The notes under the pieces: generated by a model
Told to the model about the DNA's origin: nothing
Database searches by the model: none
Seen by the model: the letters and a program-made list of their open reading frames with translations, nothing else
Part shown: one piece after another, positions 41,578 through 50,240 of the stretch
How the letters are laid out: each line of letters begins with the position of its first letter
Numbering within the stretch: position 1 is the stretch's first letter
Assembly: GCF_040712075.1 (NCBI RefSeq)
Contig: NZ_JBFCVL010000002.1
Location: 62,001 to 126,000, forward strand
Source: Fodinicurvata sp. EGI_FJ10296
GTDB taxonomy: Bacteria > Pseudomonadota > Alphaproteobacteria > DSM-16000 > Inquilinaceae
Reading direction: 5' to 3'
Length of the DNA: 64,000 nucleotides
Position numbers and translations under genes: made by a program

Positions 41578-41883
41578 ATGCCAGACGCGTCTTCCAGTTC
41601 TGAGAACCGCCTTCTTTACTCCCAGCGCGAAGCCGCCAGCCGATTGGGCGTTGGCGAAAGGATATTGCGCGATGAGGTCAAAGCGGGCAACCTAACTTAC
41701 GTTCTGGTCGGGCGTCGCCGCTTCTTTGCGGATAGTGATTTGCAATCATTCATTGAGCGGAGGCGCGTGCCATGCCCCTCTATCGACGCAAAGACTCGGC
41801 CCACTGGTGGTACAACTTCACGGTCCAAGGTCGTCGGTTTCGCGGAAGCACTGAGACAGACCAAAAAGAAGTCGCGGAGATAG
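41578..41883 (+). CDS. excisionase-like HTH protein
   Basis: This 101-residue protein starts MPDASSSSENRLLYSQREAA. The MerR/AlpA-type HTH (SQREAASRLGVGERILRDEV KAGNLTYVLVGRRRFFADSD L) is that of DNA-binding excisionase-family proteins. Its 3' end overlaps the integrase gene by 112 nt in another frame. In phages this combination drives integration and excision direction. Confidence 0.78.
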   Translation: MPDASSSSENRLLYSQREAASRLGVGERILRDEVKAGNLTYVLVGRRRFFADSDLQSFIERRRVPCPSIDAKTRPTGGTTSRSKVVGFAEALRQTKKKSRR

Positions 41884-42881
41884 TTGAGGCGCGTCTCAAG
41901 GCCCAGTTGATCGTCGATCACCACACCGGACGCAAGCCAACGATGACCCTTGACGAGGCGTTCGGCCGGTACTGGATCGAAATCGCCCATCGTCAGTCCA
42001 GCGCATCGGATACCGAGCGCCAATCCGGGGTTATTCTCAAAATCCTGGGGGGCGGGACGAATCTCGACAAGGTGAACAACGCTGCCGTCGCCCGCATGGT
42101 CGCCGAGCTGCGCGGCAAGATGTCCGACAGTTCCGCGAATCGGCACACCGAACTTCTGCGGCGCGTCCTGCGCCGAGCGCGGGACATATGGGAAGCGCAG
42201 GTTTCCATGCCGGATTGGAAATCGATGTTGCTCCAGGAGCCGGCGCCGCGCGATCGGACCCTTAGCGAATCGGAGGAATTCCGGTTGCTGAATGCGATTC
42301 GGCAGGACTTCCGCCCGATGATACTGTTCGCACTCCTGGCCGGGGTCAGGGTGTCGAACGCCCGGACACTGACATGGCGTCAGGTCGATCTCGATGCTGC
42401 CGTTATCTCGTTCAAGGTGAAGTCACGTCGTCCCGGTGGCGAGACGCATACGCTTCCGATCTCGAATGAGATCCGAGCCATTCTCTCGCGGGAGCGTGGT
42501 CGCCACGACACCTATGTCTTCACGTATGAATGCGCCAAGAACCGGCACGATCCGAAACGCGGCAAGATCCAGAAGAAGGGCGAGCGGCGCCCCTTCACGC
42601 GGGATGGATGGCGACGTGAATGGCGACGTGCTCTGGCGACGGCCGACATAGAAGATTTCCGGTTCCACGACCTGCGCCATACGTTCGGAACGCGGATGCT
42701 GCGTCAGACTGGGAACCTGCGACTGGTCCAACGCCTGCTCGGTCACCGTGACATACAGTCGACGCTTCGCTACGCGAATTCGGACCTCAATGACGCCCGC
42801 GCCGCTATGGAAGCCATGTCACGGACTCGTCACGCCGACGACAGTACAGTGGATAAAGATCAGAAGGAATCAACCGGTTAG
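41772..42881 (+). CDS. int: phage tyrosine integrase
   Basis: This 369-residue protein starts MPLYRRKDSAHWWYNFTVQG, with an N-terminal arm-binding domain, a SAM-like core and a catalytic domain. Catalytic residues are Arg in LLAGVRVSNARTL, Lys in the ISFKVKSRRPGGETH strand, His-x-x-Arg in FHDLRHTFGTRM, His in RLLGHRDIQSTLRYA and Tyr in the same segment. The stop is 18 nt before the tRNA-Pro fragment that marks the attachment site. Confidence 0.92.
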   Translation: MPLYRRKDSAHWWYNFTVQGRRFRGSTETDQKEVAEIVEARLKAQLIVDHHTGRKPTMTLDEAFGRYWIEIAHRQSSASDTERQSGVILKILGGGTNLDKVNNAAVARMVAELRGKMSDSSANRHTELLRRVLRRARDIWEAQVSMPDWKSMLLQEPAPRDRTLSESEEFRLLNAIRQDFRPMILFALLAGVRVSNARTLTWRQVDLDAAVISFKVKSRRPGGETHTLPISNEIRAILSRERGRHDTYVFTYECAKNRHDPKRGKIQKKGERRPFTRDGWRREWRRALATADIEDFRFHDLRHTFGTRMLRQTGNLRLVQRLLGHRDIQSTLRYANSDLNDARAAMEAMSRTRHADDSTVDKDQKESTG

Positions 42882-43190
42882 CCAGTGGGGACAGCCGTCT
42901 CCCAAAGCAGGCGCGCTACCAGGCTGCGCTACGCCCCGATCCCGGTACCGCGCGGAAACTAGGCTGTTTGGTCCCCATATGCAATAGCTTCCGCCCGGGA
43001 GCTTTGGCCCGGGAACCAATTTGATTTTCCAGACGTTCCTGCAATGAATTGCCCGATGAATTGCCGAAGCCGACCTCCTGCACCGGCCTCCCTGCCCCGG
43101 TTCGGGCAACATGCGGCTAATCGAGGGGCACGCCGAGAATCAGAGACTGGCGGTGGGTCGGCGACGGAAACAAAACCGGGATCAAAAGAC
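42882..43190. other. right prophage junction and tRNA-Pro promoter region
   Basis: A 309-nt stretch without a protein gene. It contains the attachment core near 42899 to 42911 and the tRNA-Pro 5' half. On the minus strand TTGCAT (42984 to 42979), a 17-nt spacer and TAGTTT (42961 to 42956) form a good promoter for the tRNA. The remainder to 43190 has no recognised element. Confidence 0.5.
42899..42938 (-). tRNA. 5' half of tRNA-Pro (TGG), interrupted at the prophage attachment site
   Basis: Read on the minus strand from 42938, the sequence has an acceptor strand CGGGGCG, a D arm TAGCGCAGCCTGGTAGCGC and an anticodon arm CCTGCTTTGGGAG with anticodon TGG. After position 42899 the expected 3' strand GCAGG is replaced by ACGG-type sequence and no T-loop GGTTCGAATCC follows. 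This is the 5' half of tRNA-Pro abutting the integrase gene, so the crossover lies in the anticodon arm. Confidence 0.75.
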
Positions 43191-44276
43191 ATGTGCCCAG
43201 AAAATGCTTTTACCACACCTGGAACGGTTCTCCTGCCCATAGCAGCGCTTGTGGCGCTGGCGGTGGCCCTTCCCGATCGTGTCGCAGCCCAGTCTGACGT
43301 TACGGGTACATACGAGTACGTTTCACCGGAAGCAACCGGCGCGCTACGCCTTGAAGCCAGCGCTGAGACCGATGGCGGTGCCCGCTCCGAATCCGGAACG
43401 GCAACGGTGCTGATCGAGACTGCCCGGGACGGCGCGAGGTGCCGCCTGCTGGGAGAAGGGCAGTTCAATGGCAACGAAGCGCGCCTTGACCTTCCTGACG
43501 GCGTTCTGACGATCCGGCTGTTCGATAACAACGCTGAGGTCGAGACCGCCGGCTCTACCCAGTCGGTGTGCGACGCGGGGGCGCGGATCGCCGGGATCTA
43601 TATCAGCACGTCCTCCAACATATCGCTGGATCGCGAGCATATCGTCGCTGCCCAGGAAAATTTGGGCAAACTCGGCCTGCCGGTTGGCCGAATCGACGGC
43701 ATCATGGGGCCGAGCACGCGGCAGGCGATGAACCGGTTCGAGGCTCAGAACAACCTGCCGCAAAACCGGAACCTCACCCTTTCAACCTTCCATCATCTGG
43801 AAATGGCGGTCGAAGGAGCCGTGGCATCGGCGGCGGAAGTTCGGCCAATTCCGGTCGAGACTGGCAATGCCGGCCTTCAACTTCGCGCGACCGTGCCCGA
43901 CCGTCATCGCGACCTGATCGACACGCTGTTCGGTGACCTCGTCGCGCCTCAGCAGATCGACTGGAACAACCCCCCGTTCGAACTCGCCTTCGTGGACCTG
44001 TCGACCGGCGAGTCAGCAGCCGATAGTGACCGACCCGACATCGTCGCCTTCTTCAACGACCGGCGTTTCTGCGAGGCCGACCGTTGCCGGCTCGACGTCA
44101 TGCAGCACGCGGGGGATCATTACGTTCCGGTGCTGGAGACCGACGCCACCGATGTCGAACTCGGCGAGCAGCGCAGCAACGGGCTGACCGACATCGTTCT
44201 CGACGGTTCGGATACCTGGCAATTCGACGGCGAGCGCTACACGCGTTCGGTCTATGAGCCGGAACCCGTGCGCTGA
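43191..44276 (+). CDS. secreted peptidoglycan-binding domain protein
   Basis: This 361-residue protein starts MCPENAFTTPGTVLLPIAAL and has a signal peptide (ALVALAVALPDRVAAQ). The centre has a PG_binding_1 domain: IVAAQENLGKLGLPVGRIDG IMGPSTRQAMNRFEAQNNLP. The C-terminal half is not recognised. It is periplasmic and likely cell wall-associated. It is the first chromosomal gene after the prophage. Confidence 0.7.
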   Translation: MCPENAFTTPGTVLLPIAALVALAVALPDRVAAQSDVTGTYEYVSPEATGALRLEASAETDGGARSESGTATVLIETARDGARCRLLGEGQFNGNEARLDLPDGVLTIRLFDNNAEVETAGSTQSVCDAGARIAGIYISTSSNISLDREHIVAAQENLGKLGLPVGRIDGIMGPSTRQAMNRFEAQNNLPQNRNLTLSTFHHLEMAVEGAVASAAEVRPIPVETGNAGLQLRATVPDRHRDLIDTLFGDLVAPQQIDWNNPPFELAFVDLSTGESAADSDRPDIVAFFNDRRFCEADRCRLDVMQHAGDHYVPVLETDATDVELGEQRSNGLTDIVLDGSDTWQFDGERYTRSVYEPEPVR

Positions 44277-44443
44277 TTACCAGTTCCCAAGGGCAACCAT
44301 ATCGGCGGCCTTGAAAGCCGAGGTTGCGGATCGAACACGATTGACCCGGCCGGCCGTCCCTGAAATGTTAGCGCGCTCTGATTGACCTGACGGCTGTTGG
44401 GCGCGATGGTAGTCGCCATCGTTGCAGAAACAAGGGATCGACC

Positions 44444-46759
44444 ATGGCAAAATTCGGTATCGGCCAACCCGTCCGTCGTTCCGAGGACCCGCGGTTCATA
44501 ACGGGCCAGGGACGGTACACGGACGACATTACGCTGCCCGGCCAGACATATGCCGTATTCCTGCGTTCCCCTGTCGCTCACGCCGAAATCACGACGCTGG
44601 ACACGGCCGAGGCCAAAAAGGCCGATGGCGTCATCGGCGTATTCACCGGGGACGATCTGCTCGCCGACGATATCGGCCCCATCCCCTGCAAGGTTAAAAT
44701 CCAGAATCGCGACGGATCGGAAATCGTTCGTCCGCCGCGCCACGCTCTGGCCGTCGGCCGGGTCCGGCATGTCGGCGAACCGATAGCGATGGTCGTGGCG
44801 ACGAGTACGTCTGCCGCGCGCGATGCCGCAGAGTTGATCGAACTGGATTTCGATACCCTGCCCGCCGTGGCGGATATGCGCCGCGCGGTCTCGCCCGGGG
44901 CGCCGGTGGTCTGGGATCAGGCACCGGACAATCTCTGCCTAGACTGGGAACTCGGCGACGGTCCGGCAGTCGACGATGCCTTTGCAAACGCGGCCCACCG
45001 GGTCAGCCTGGATCTGATCAACAACCGCGTGATCGCGAATTCGATGGAAGGCCGCGCCTGCAACGCCGATTTCGATACCGGGACCGGCCGGTTGACGTTC
45101 TATGTGTCGAGCCAGGGGGTCTACGACCACAAGTCGCAGATCGCCAAGGACATCCTGAAGATGCCCGAGGACAAGGTTCTCGTCCGGACCACTGATGTGG
45201 GCGGCGGCTTCGGTATGAAGCTGTTCATGTATCCCGAATACGTAGCGGTCGCCTATGCGGCGCGCAAACTGGGCTCCGCGGTCAAGTGGACGGCTGACCG
45301 CTCCGAGGGATTCGTCAGCGACGACCATGGCCGCGATCACCAGACCCACGCCGAACTCGCCCTCGATGCCGACGGCAAGTTCCTGGCGATGAAGGTCGAT
45401 ACGCTGTCCAATCTCGGCGCCTATCTGTCCAACGCGGCGCCCTTCGTCGCGACGCTCGCCGGTTCCCGCATGTTGGCAGGGGTCTATGATTTCCCCGCCA
45501 TTCACGTTCACGTCCGTGGTGTGTTCACCAATACTCAGCCCGTAGATGCCTATCGCGGCGCCGGCCGGCCCGAAGCGTGCTTCGTGGTCGAACGTCTGGT
45601 CGACAAGACGGCCCGCGAACTGGGATTCTCACCGGCAGACCTGCGCCGGCGCAATTTCATCAGGCCCGATGCGATGCCCTATGACACCGCCCTTGGCCTG
45701 ACTTACGACAGCGGCGACTTTGCGCGCAACATGGACGACGCCATGTCGATTGCCGATTGGGACGGCTTCGAAAAGCGGCGGGCCGCGGCGCGCGATCGCG
45801 GCCGGCTGCGCGGCATCGGCATGTCCACCTATATCGAAGCCTGCGCAGGCGGAGCAGCGGAAACCGCGCGCATCAAGGTGACGAACGAAGGGCGCGCGAC
45901 GTTGCTGATTGGTACACAGTCGAACGGTCAGGGCCACGAAACCGCCTATAAGCAAATCCTGTCGGAACGACTGGGGCTGGCGCCCGAAACGATTGACGTC
46001 GTTCAGGGCGACAGCGATCTCATCCCCACCGGTGGCGGAACCGGCGGATCAAGATCCATTCCGGTTGGCGGTCAGGCAACCTCGACGGCCGCCGAACAGG
46101 TGCTCGAACGAGCCCGCGAGCGCGCGGCCGATATGCTCGAAGCTGCGGCAGCCGATATCGAATTTGCCGACGGCCTGTTTACCATCGTCGGGACCGATCG
46201 CCGGATCAGCTTCGTGGATGTGGCGAAGGCCTCTGCAGAAGAGACGGCATTCGATGAATCGGGCGGCTTCAAACCGCCAGCTGCAACCTTTCCCAATGGC
46301 ACGCATGTATGTGAGTTGGAGATCGATCCCGAAACCGGCCAGGTCGAAATCATCACATATACGGTCGTGGACGATTTCGGGACGGTCCTGAATCCCCTGT
46401 TGGTCGAGGGTCAGGTGCATGGCGGCATCGCTCAGGGCATGGGCCAGGCGCTGTTGGAGCGAACCGTTTTCGACGACGAAGGCCAGCTTCTGACGGGATC
46501 GTTCATGGACTATTGCATGCCGCGCGCCGACCACCTGCCTTTCGTGACGTTCCGCTATAACGAGGTTCCGTGCACGACCAATCCGCTGGGCATTAAAGGC
46601 GCTGGCGAGGCCGGATCGATCGGCGCGCCGCCGGCGATTATCAATGCCCTCGTCGACGCCCTGTACGATCAGGGTATCCGCCACATCGACATGCCGGCGA
46701 CTCCCGAAATCATCTGGCGCGCCGCCCGGAATTCAATGACAGGACTGGCGGCCGAATGA
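44444..46759 (+). CDS. molybdenum hydroxylase large subunit, CoxL form II-like
   Basis: This 771-residue protein starts [20 protein letters not shown]. It has the xanthine dehydrogenase/CO dehydrogenase large-subunit organisation: a GQGRYTDDI start, [10 protein letters not shown], the active-site loop [10 protein letters not shown] (form II, not the form I AYRCSFR CO dehydrogenase loop), molybdopterin-binding [24 protein letters not shown], and the catalytic Glu in [14 protein letters not shown]. The small Fe-S and FAD subunit genes are not adjacent. The substrate is unknown, and CO is unlikely. Confidence 0.85.
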   Translation: MAKFGIGQPVRRSEDPRFITGQGRYTDDITLPGQTYAVFLRSPVAHAEITTLDTAEAKKADGVIGVFTGDDLLADDIGPIPCKVKIQNRDGSEIVRPPRHALAVGRVRHVGEPIAMVVATSTSAARDAAELIELDFDTLPAVADMRRAVSPGAPVVWDQAPDNLCLDWELGDGPAVDDAFANAAHRVSLDLINNRVIANSMEGRACNADFDTGTGRLTFYVSSQGVYDHKSQIAKDILKMPEDKVLVRTTDVGGGFGMKLFMYPEYVAVAYAARKLGSAVKWTADRSEGFVSDDHGRDHQTHAELALDADGKFLAMKVDTLSNLGAYLSNAAPFVATLAGSRMLAGVYDFPAIHVHVRGVFTNTQPVDAYRGAGRPEACFVVERLVDKTARELGFSPADLRRRNFIRPDAMPYDTALGLTYDSGDFARNMDDAMSIADWDGFEKRRAAARDRGRLRGIGMSTYIEACAGGAAETARIKVTNEGRATLLIGTQSNGQGHETAYKQILSERLGLAPETIDVVQGDSDLIPTGGGTGGSRSIPVGGQATSTAAEQVLERARERAADMLEAAAADIEFADGLFTIVGTDRRISFVDVAKASAEETAFDESGGFKPPAATFPNGTHVCELEIDPETGQVEIITYTVVDDFGTVLNPLLVEGQVHGGIAQGMGQALLERTVFDDEGQLLTGSFMDYCMPRADHLPFVTFRYNEVPCTTNPLGIKGAGEAGSIGAPPAIINALVDALYDQGIRHIDMPATPEIIWRAARNSMTGLAAE

Positions 46760-47574
46760 CCGAGATGACGGAATCTGACGGAAGGGCGCTGTTTTCTGAC
46801 GACGGCGTCCCGGATCATCACGCCCTGATGGCTCCCTTGCGGTTGCTTGCGCTGGAGGCGGGGGCCGCGATTATCAAGGTCGCCAGCAGCGCATCGGCCG
46901 ATTCCTGGGACAAAGCGGACGGAAGTCCGGTCACCGAAGCCGATCATGCGGCCGAACGGGTGATTCTTCAGGGCCTGAAGGCGATCGATGAGCGAATCAC
47001 GATCGTGTCAGAGGAGGCGTTCGCCGCCGGCTACCGCCCTGAAGCCGAGGAGACATTCTGGCTTGTCGACCCGCTCGACGGCACGCGCGAGTTCGTTTCC
47101 GGGAGTGGCGAATACACCGTCAATATCGCCCTTATCAGCCAGCGCCGGCCGGTCCTGGGCGTGGTACATTGTCCGTCGCTCGGCACATCCGCCTGGGGTA
47201 TCGTGGGTCACGGCGCCTACGAGAGCGATCCGAAGGGGAACGTTTCCCCCCTGTCGGTAAGGCGTATTCCCGACGAGGGCGCCGTTGTCATCGCGTCCCG
47301 CCGCCACGGAGACCCCGACAGATTGAAGACGTTTCTCGACGGCCGGCCCGTAGCAGAATGGCGCTCTGCCGGAAGTAGCCTGAAATTCATCGAAATCGCT
47401 GCCGGGCGCGCCGACATCTACCCAAGGTTCGGGACGACGATGGAATGGGATACAGCGGCGGGCGATGCCGTCCTGCGGGCGGCCGGCGGGAGCACGCGAA
47501 CAACGGCCGGCGAGGATCTGCTTTATGGCAAGACCGGTTACATCAATCCCGATTTTGTAGCGGCCGCAGACTAG
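46756..47574 (+). CDS. cysQ: 3'(2'),5'-bisphosphate nucleotidase CysQ-like
   Basis: This 272-residue protein starts [20 protein letters not shown]. Inositol-phosphatase-family motifs are present: SPVTEADHAAE, the metal-binding FWLVDPLDGTREFVSGSGEYTV, and the C-terminal MEWDTAAGDAVLRAAGG. CysQ hydrolyses 3'-phosphoadenosine 5'-phosphate in sulfate assimilation. ATG overlaps the CoxL-like stop (ATGA), although no pathway link is known. The inositol monophosphatase alternative is less likely given the EFVSGSGEYTV sequence. Confidence 0.82.
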   Translation: MTEMTESDGRALFSDDGVPDHHALMAPLRLLALEAGAAIIKVASSASADSWDKADGSPVTEADHAAERVILQGLKAIDERITIVSEEAFAAGYRPEAEETFWLVDPLDGTREFVSGSGEYTVNIALISQRRPVLGVVHCPSLGTSAWGIVGHGAYESDPKGNVSPLSVRRIPDEGAVVIASRRHGDPDRLKTFLDGRPVAEWRSAGSSLKFIEIAAGRADIYPRFGTTMEWDTAAGDAVLRAAGGSTRTTAGEDLLYGKTGYINPDFVAAAD

Positions 47575-47587
47575 GGGAGCGCTATCC

Positions 47588-47848
47588 GTGTCCGATTCCG
47601 AACACTCCCCGTCAGATTCCTCTCCATCTGGCGACGAGCAGAAGCGAATTGCACTCGAACGTATACTGGATGCGTGGGATGCAGCTCTGTCAGAGGGCGT
47701 TCAGCCGGAACTGCTCGCAACGACGGCCATTTTTGCGGCCTTGACGGATATGGTCGATCTTCATGGCGAGGAAGACGTAGCCTCGATGATGGCTGACCTT
47801 CCCGACCGCATCCGCAACGGAGAATTCTCGCTAAAACGTGATACTTGA
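47588..47848 (+). CDS. small conserved hypothetical acidic protein
   Basis: This 86-residue protein has a GTG start and GGGAG 8 nt upstream. It begins MSDSEHSPSDSSPSGDEQKR and then has a helical core (ALERILDAWDAALSEGVQPE LLATTAIFAALTDMVDLHGE). No function recognised. It likely forms an operon with cysQ, 13 nt apart. Confidence 0.6.
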   Translation: MSDSEHSPSDSSPSGDEQKRIALERILDAWDAALSEGVQPELLATTAIFAALTDMVDLHGEEDVASMMADLPDRIRNGEFSLKRDT

Positions 47849-47891
47849 CCAGCCCCCCCATCCGGCGACCCGCATTTCAGGCCGAACTGAT

Positions 47892-48713
47892 CTAGAGGCT
47901 TCGGCGGTTGCGACTGAGATAGTCCAGATACGCCAATTCGTCGGCCACGTCGGCTGATGGAAGATACGTCGCCAGCGTCGCGGCAGCCGCATCGCGACGA
48001 TCCGCCAAAACGTAGATCAGGGCGAGATTGCGAACGACTTTTGACGACGAGGATGGATCGGAGACGAGTTCCCGCAGGATGCCGATAGCTTCGTCCGAAC
48101 GACCGGAAAAGGCGAGCGAAAGTGCCATGTTGTTGAGCAGCGAAAGGTGGACCGGATCAATCTCAAGCCCTGCGCGGTAGGCGTCCTGGGCCTGGAGATG
48201 ATTGCCCATTGAATCGAGTGCAACACCGGCGCCGAGATAGGCGCGCAATTGCGAGGGATTGTTTCGGCGAACCCGATCGAACAGTTCAAGTGCCTCCTGC
48301 GGCCGATCCTGTTGCAACAGCACCCTCCCCAGAAGCAGAGCGGCTTCCTCGTTGTCGGGCTCACGTTCCAGGACAGGCCGCAAACTGCGTTCGGCCCGAC
48401 CGAACTGGCCCAGACCTTCGAAGCTTCGCCCCATACCGATCATTGCGGAAATGCGGCCAGGATTGGCATCGAGCGCCTGCCGGTAGAATGTCAGCGCACT
48501 GCTATAATCGCCGTCCGAAGCTGTGCGATCACCCAGATTGACGAAATGGCTGTCGCCAACGCCGTCGCTGCCAATACCGATGTTTTCCGCCCAGTCGCCG
48601 GCTCCAAGGCATGACGTGAGCGAAACAGCGGCGATCACCGGAACAGTCCGACGCAGCAGGGCACGCAGGACGGTACCGACCTGCACGGTCGATCTCACTC
48701 GGGCATTGGTCAA
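47892..48713 (-). CDS. tadD: TadD-like TPR lipoprotein of the Tad pilus
   Basis: This 273-residue frame has a lipoprotein signal (VPVIAAVSLTSC, Cys at about residue 33) and TPR repeats: YSSALTFYRQALDANPGRIS, EAALLLGRVLLQQDRPQEAL, HLQAQDAYRAGLEIDPVHL. TadD is the outer-membrane TPR lipoprotein needed for Flp pilus secretin assembly. The start is a TTG at 48713 (alternative GTG 48698). It lies upstream of tadE in the same direction. Confidence 0.78.
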   Translation of the reverse strand: MTNARVRSTVQVGTVLRALLRRTVPVIAAVSLTSCLGAGDWAENIGIGSDGVGDSHFVNLGDRTASDGDYSSALTFYRQALDANPGRISAMIGMGRSFEGLGQFGRAERSLRPVLEREPDNEEAALLLGRVLLQQDRPQEALELFDRVRRNNPSQLRAYLGAGVALDSMGNHLQAQDAYRAGLEIDPVHLSLLNNMALSLAFSGRSDEAIGILRELVSDPSSSSKVVRNLALIYVLADRRDAAAATLATYLPSADVADELAYLDYLSRNRRSL

Positions 48714-48867
48714 TGTCCTGCTTTCCTCTCGGTACGGCTGCCCCTGCCCGCCTCTACCCCTCACAACACCACACACGGCGTCCCGACGATGGTAGATGGT
48801 ATATGTACTTTTGCCAGCCACCATCATGCAACGCAAGAGGGGCCGGAAACCCAGGCGTGCCCAGCCG

Positions 48868-49293
48868 TCAATCCTGCAGCATCGAGGCGACCGTCTCTAT
48901 CCGGCGTCCGGCAAAAACGCCCAGATAGTCGCCGAAAGCGATTTCCGAAAGCGGAAGGGAAACGACGACGGATACTTCGTTGCGACCGGCCGGATCCATC
49001 TGCGTTTCGGCCTCGACATCGAACTCGACGCTCCAGCGTTCGAGCGCACTGCGCACCATGGCGACCCCGTCTTCGGTGGTGGCCTGTTGAATGGCCATGG
49101 CGCGGGCGCCTTCCCGCGCTGCGTTGGTCATTGAGTTCTGGACCACGAGAACGTAACCAAACTGCATTACCCCGAACAGTATCGATATAAATACCGGTAT
49201 AATGAGCGCAAATTCCACGGCGGCGCTTCCGCGCTCGTCGCGCATCAGCAAATTCCGGAAATATGGGACGCGGCCCGCTCGCTGGGTGCTCAT
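48868..49293 (-). CDS. tadE: TadE-like pseudopilin
   Basis: This 141-residue protein starts MSTQRAGRVPYFRNLLMRDE and has the TadE signature RGSAAVEFALIIPVFISILF GVMQFGYVLVVQNSMTNAAR. TadE/F proteins are minor pilins processed by the prepilin peptidase. An AAAGG site precedes the ATG. It is divergent from the PilZ/flp side of the locus. Confidence 0.85.
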   Translation of the reverse strand: MSTQRAGRVPYFRNLLMRDERGSAAVEFALIIPVFISILFGVMQFGYVLVVQNSMTNAAREGARAMAIQQATTEDGVAMVRSALERWSVEFDVEAETQMDPAGRNEVSVVVSLPLSEIAFGDYLGVFAGRRIETVASMLQD

Positions 49294-49491
49294 ACTCGAC
49301 CTTTCGGGACTCCCGTGTCGCACCTGCCTTAGTGGAATGGGAATCGGGAATTCGGTATTGTGCCGCGGATACGGTTAACAATTCTTAAAGATCGGGGGCC
49401 GATAATGCCCGATCGGGGTTGCCGGCTTCTATTTCATTAGGGGTGGTAGTCGATCAGATTACGCAGGCAGTCATTTGAAACGGGCACGGCC

Positions 49492-49749
49492 ATGAACAGC
49501 ACGTCAGGCACAGATCAGCGCCGCTCACCGCGACGCCGACAGTTGAAAGAAGCGACCATTGTCTTCAGTCACGGCCACTGCCGAATTGGTTGTACTGTAT
49601 TCGATCTTTCGGATCATGGCGCACGTGTACTGCCGGTAGATGGCGTCGCAATCCCTGACGAGTTTCTTCTGGATATTCGTGGCGGCGCCAAGCGTTCGTG
49701 CCGGATCATTCGATGGGACAACAAATATTTGTGCATAGAATTTATCTAG
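49492..49749 (+). CDS. PilZ-domain protein
   Basis: This 85-residue protein starts MNSTSGTDQRRSPRRRQLKE. It has the basic RxxxR region of PilZ (QRRSPRRRQ) and the D-x-S-x-x-G motif in VFDLSDHGARV, with strands that match PilZ. It likely binds cyclic di-GMP. Its place between tadE and the pilin suggests that the pilus is controlled by this messenger. Confidence 0.8.
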   Translation: MNSTSGTDQRRSPRRRQLKEATIVFSHGHCRIGCTVFDLSDHGARVLPVDGVAIPDEFLLDIRGGAKRSCRIIRWDNKYLCIEFI

Positions 49750-49950
49750 GAATTTTCCAAAAACCTGAACGCCGCGCATTAGCCTAATTTCGGTAAAATT
49801 CTCGCTAATTTTCGGACAAGTATCAACGTCCCGTAATTTGCGAGCGTCTCGGTATTATTCAATTTTGTCTACGGATCTTAACCTCGCGGTAATCTTCTGG
49901 GCTCATATTTCGTTCGTATCCACCTATCACATTTACCAGGAGGCCACGAT

Positions 49951-50151
49951 ATGTCGTTCCTTTCCATTCTCCGTAGTTTCAAAAAGAACGATTCCGGCGC
50001 CACCGCAATCGAGTACGGTCTGATCGCAGCCCTGATCGCCGTCGGTCTGGTCACCGCCCTTACGACACTCGGTACCGATCTCGGCGGCATCTTCGGCGAC
50101 GTGTCGACCGAACTCACCGGCGCGGGCGGTGGCGGTGGCGACGGCACCTGA
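49951..50151 (+). CDS. flp: Flp/Fap-type pilin
   Basis: This 66-residue pilin precursor starts MSFLSILRSFKKNDSGATAI. The prepilin cleavage region is followed by EYGLIAALIAVGLVTALTTL, the Flp-type hydrophobic domain with the Glu-Tyr at its start. The mature pilin is about 51 residues and ends Gly-rich. AGGAGG precedes the ATG strongly. It is followed by a strong hairpin before cpaB, consistent with high expression of the pilin mRNA. Confidence 0.9.
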   Translation: MSFLSILRSFKKNDSGATAIEYGLIAALIAVGLVTALTTLGTDLGGIFGDVSTELTGAGGGGGDGT

Positions 50152-50177
50152 TAATTTCACTGGTGGCACCCTGTCCT

Positions 50178-50205
50178 CGGGAGCCGGCGGGATCGTCGGC
50201 TCCCG
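50178..50205 (+). promoter_or_regulatory. strong hairpin between flp and cpaB
   Basis: CGGGAGCCG (50178 to 50186), a 10-nt loop and CGGCTCCCG (50197 to 50205) form a perfect 9-bp stem. No U run follows, so it is more likely an attenuator or 3'-end stabiliser of the pilin transcript than a complete terminator. Confidence 0.55.
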
Positions 50206-50240
50206 GCGGACGGCCCATATGATACCGACAGGATCAATCC

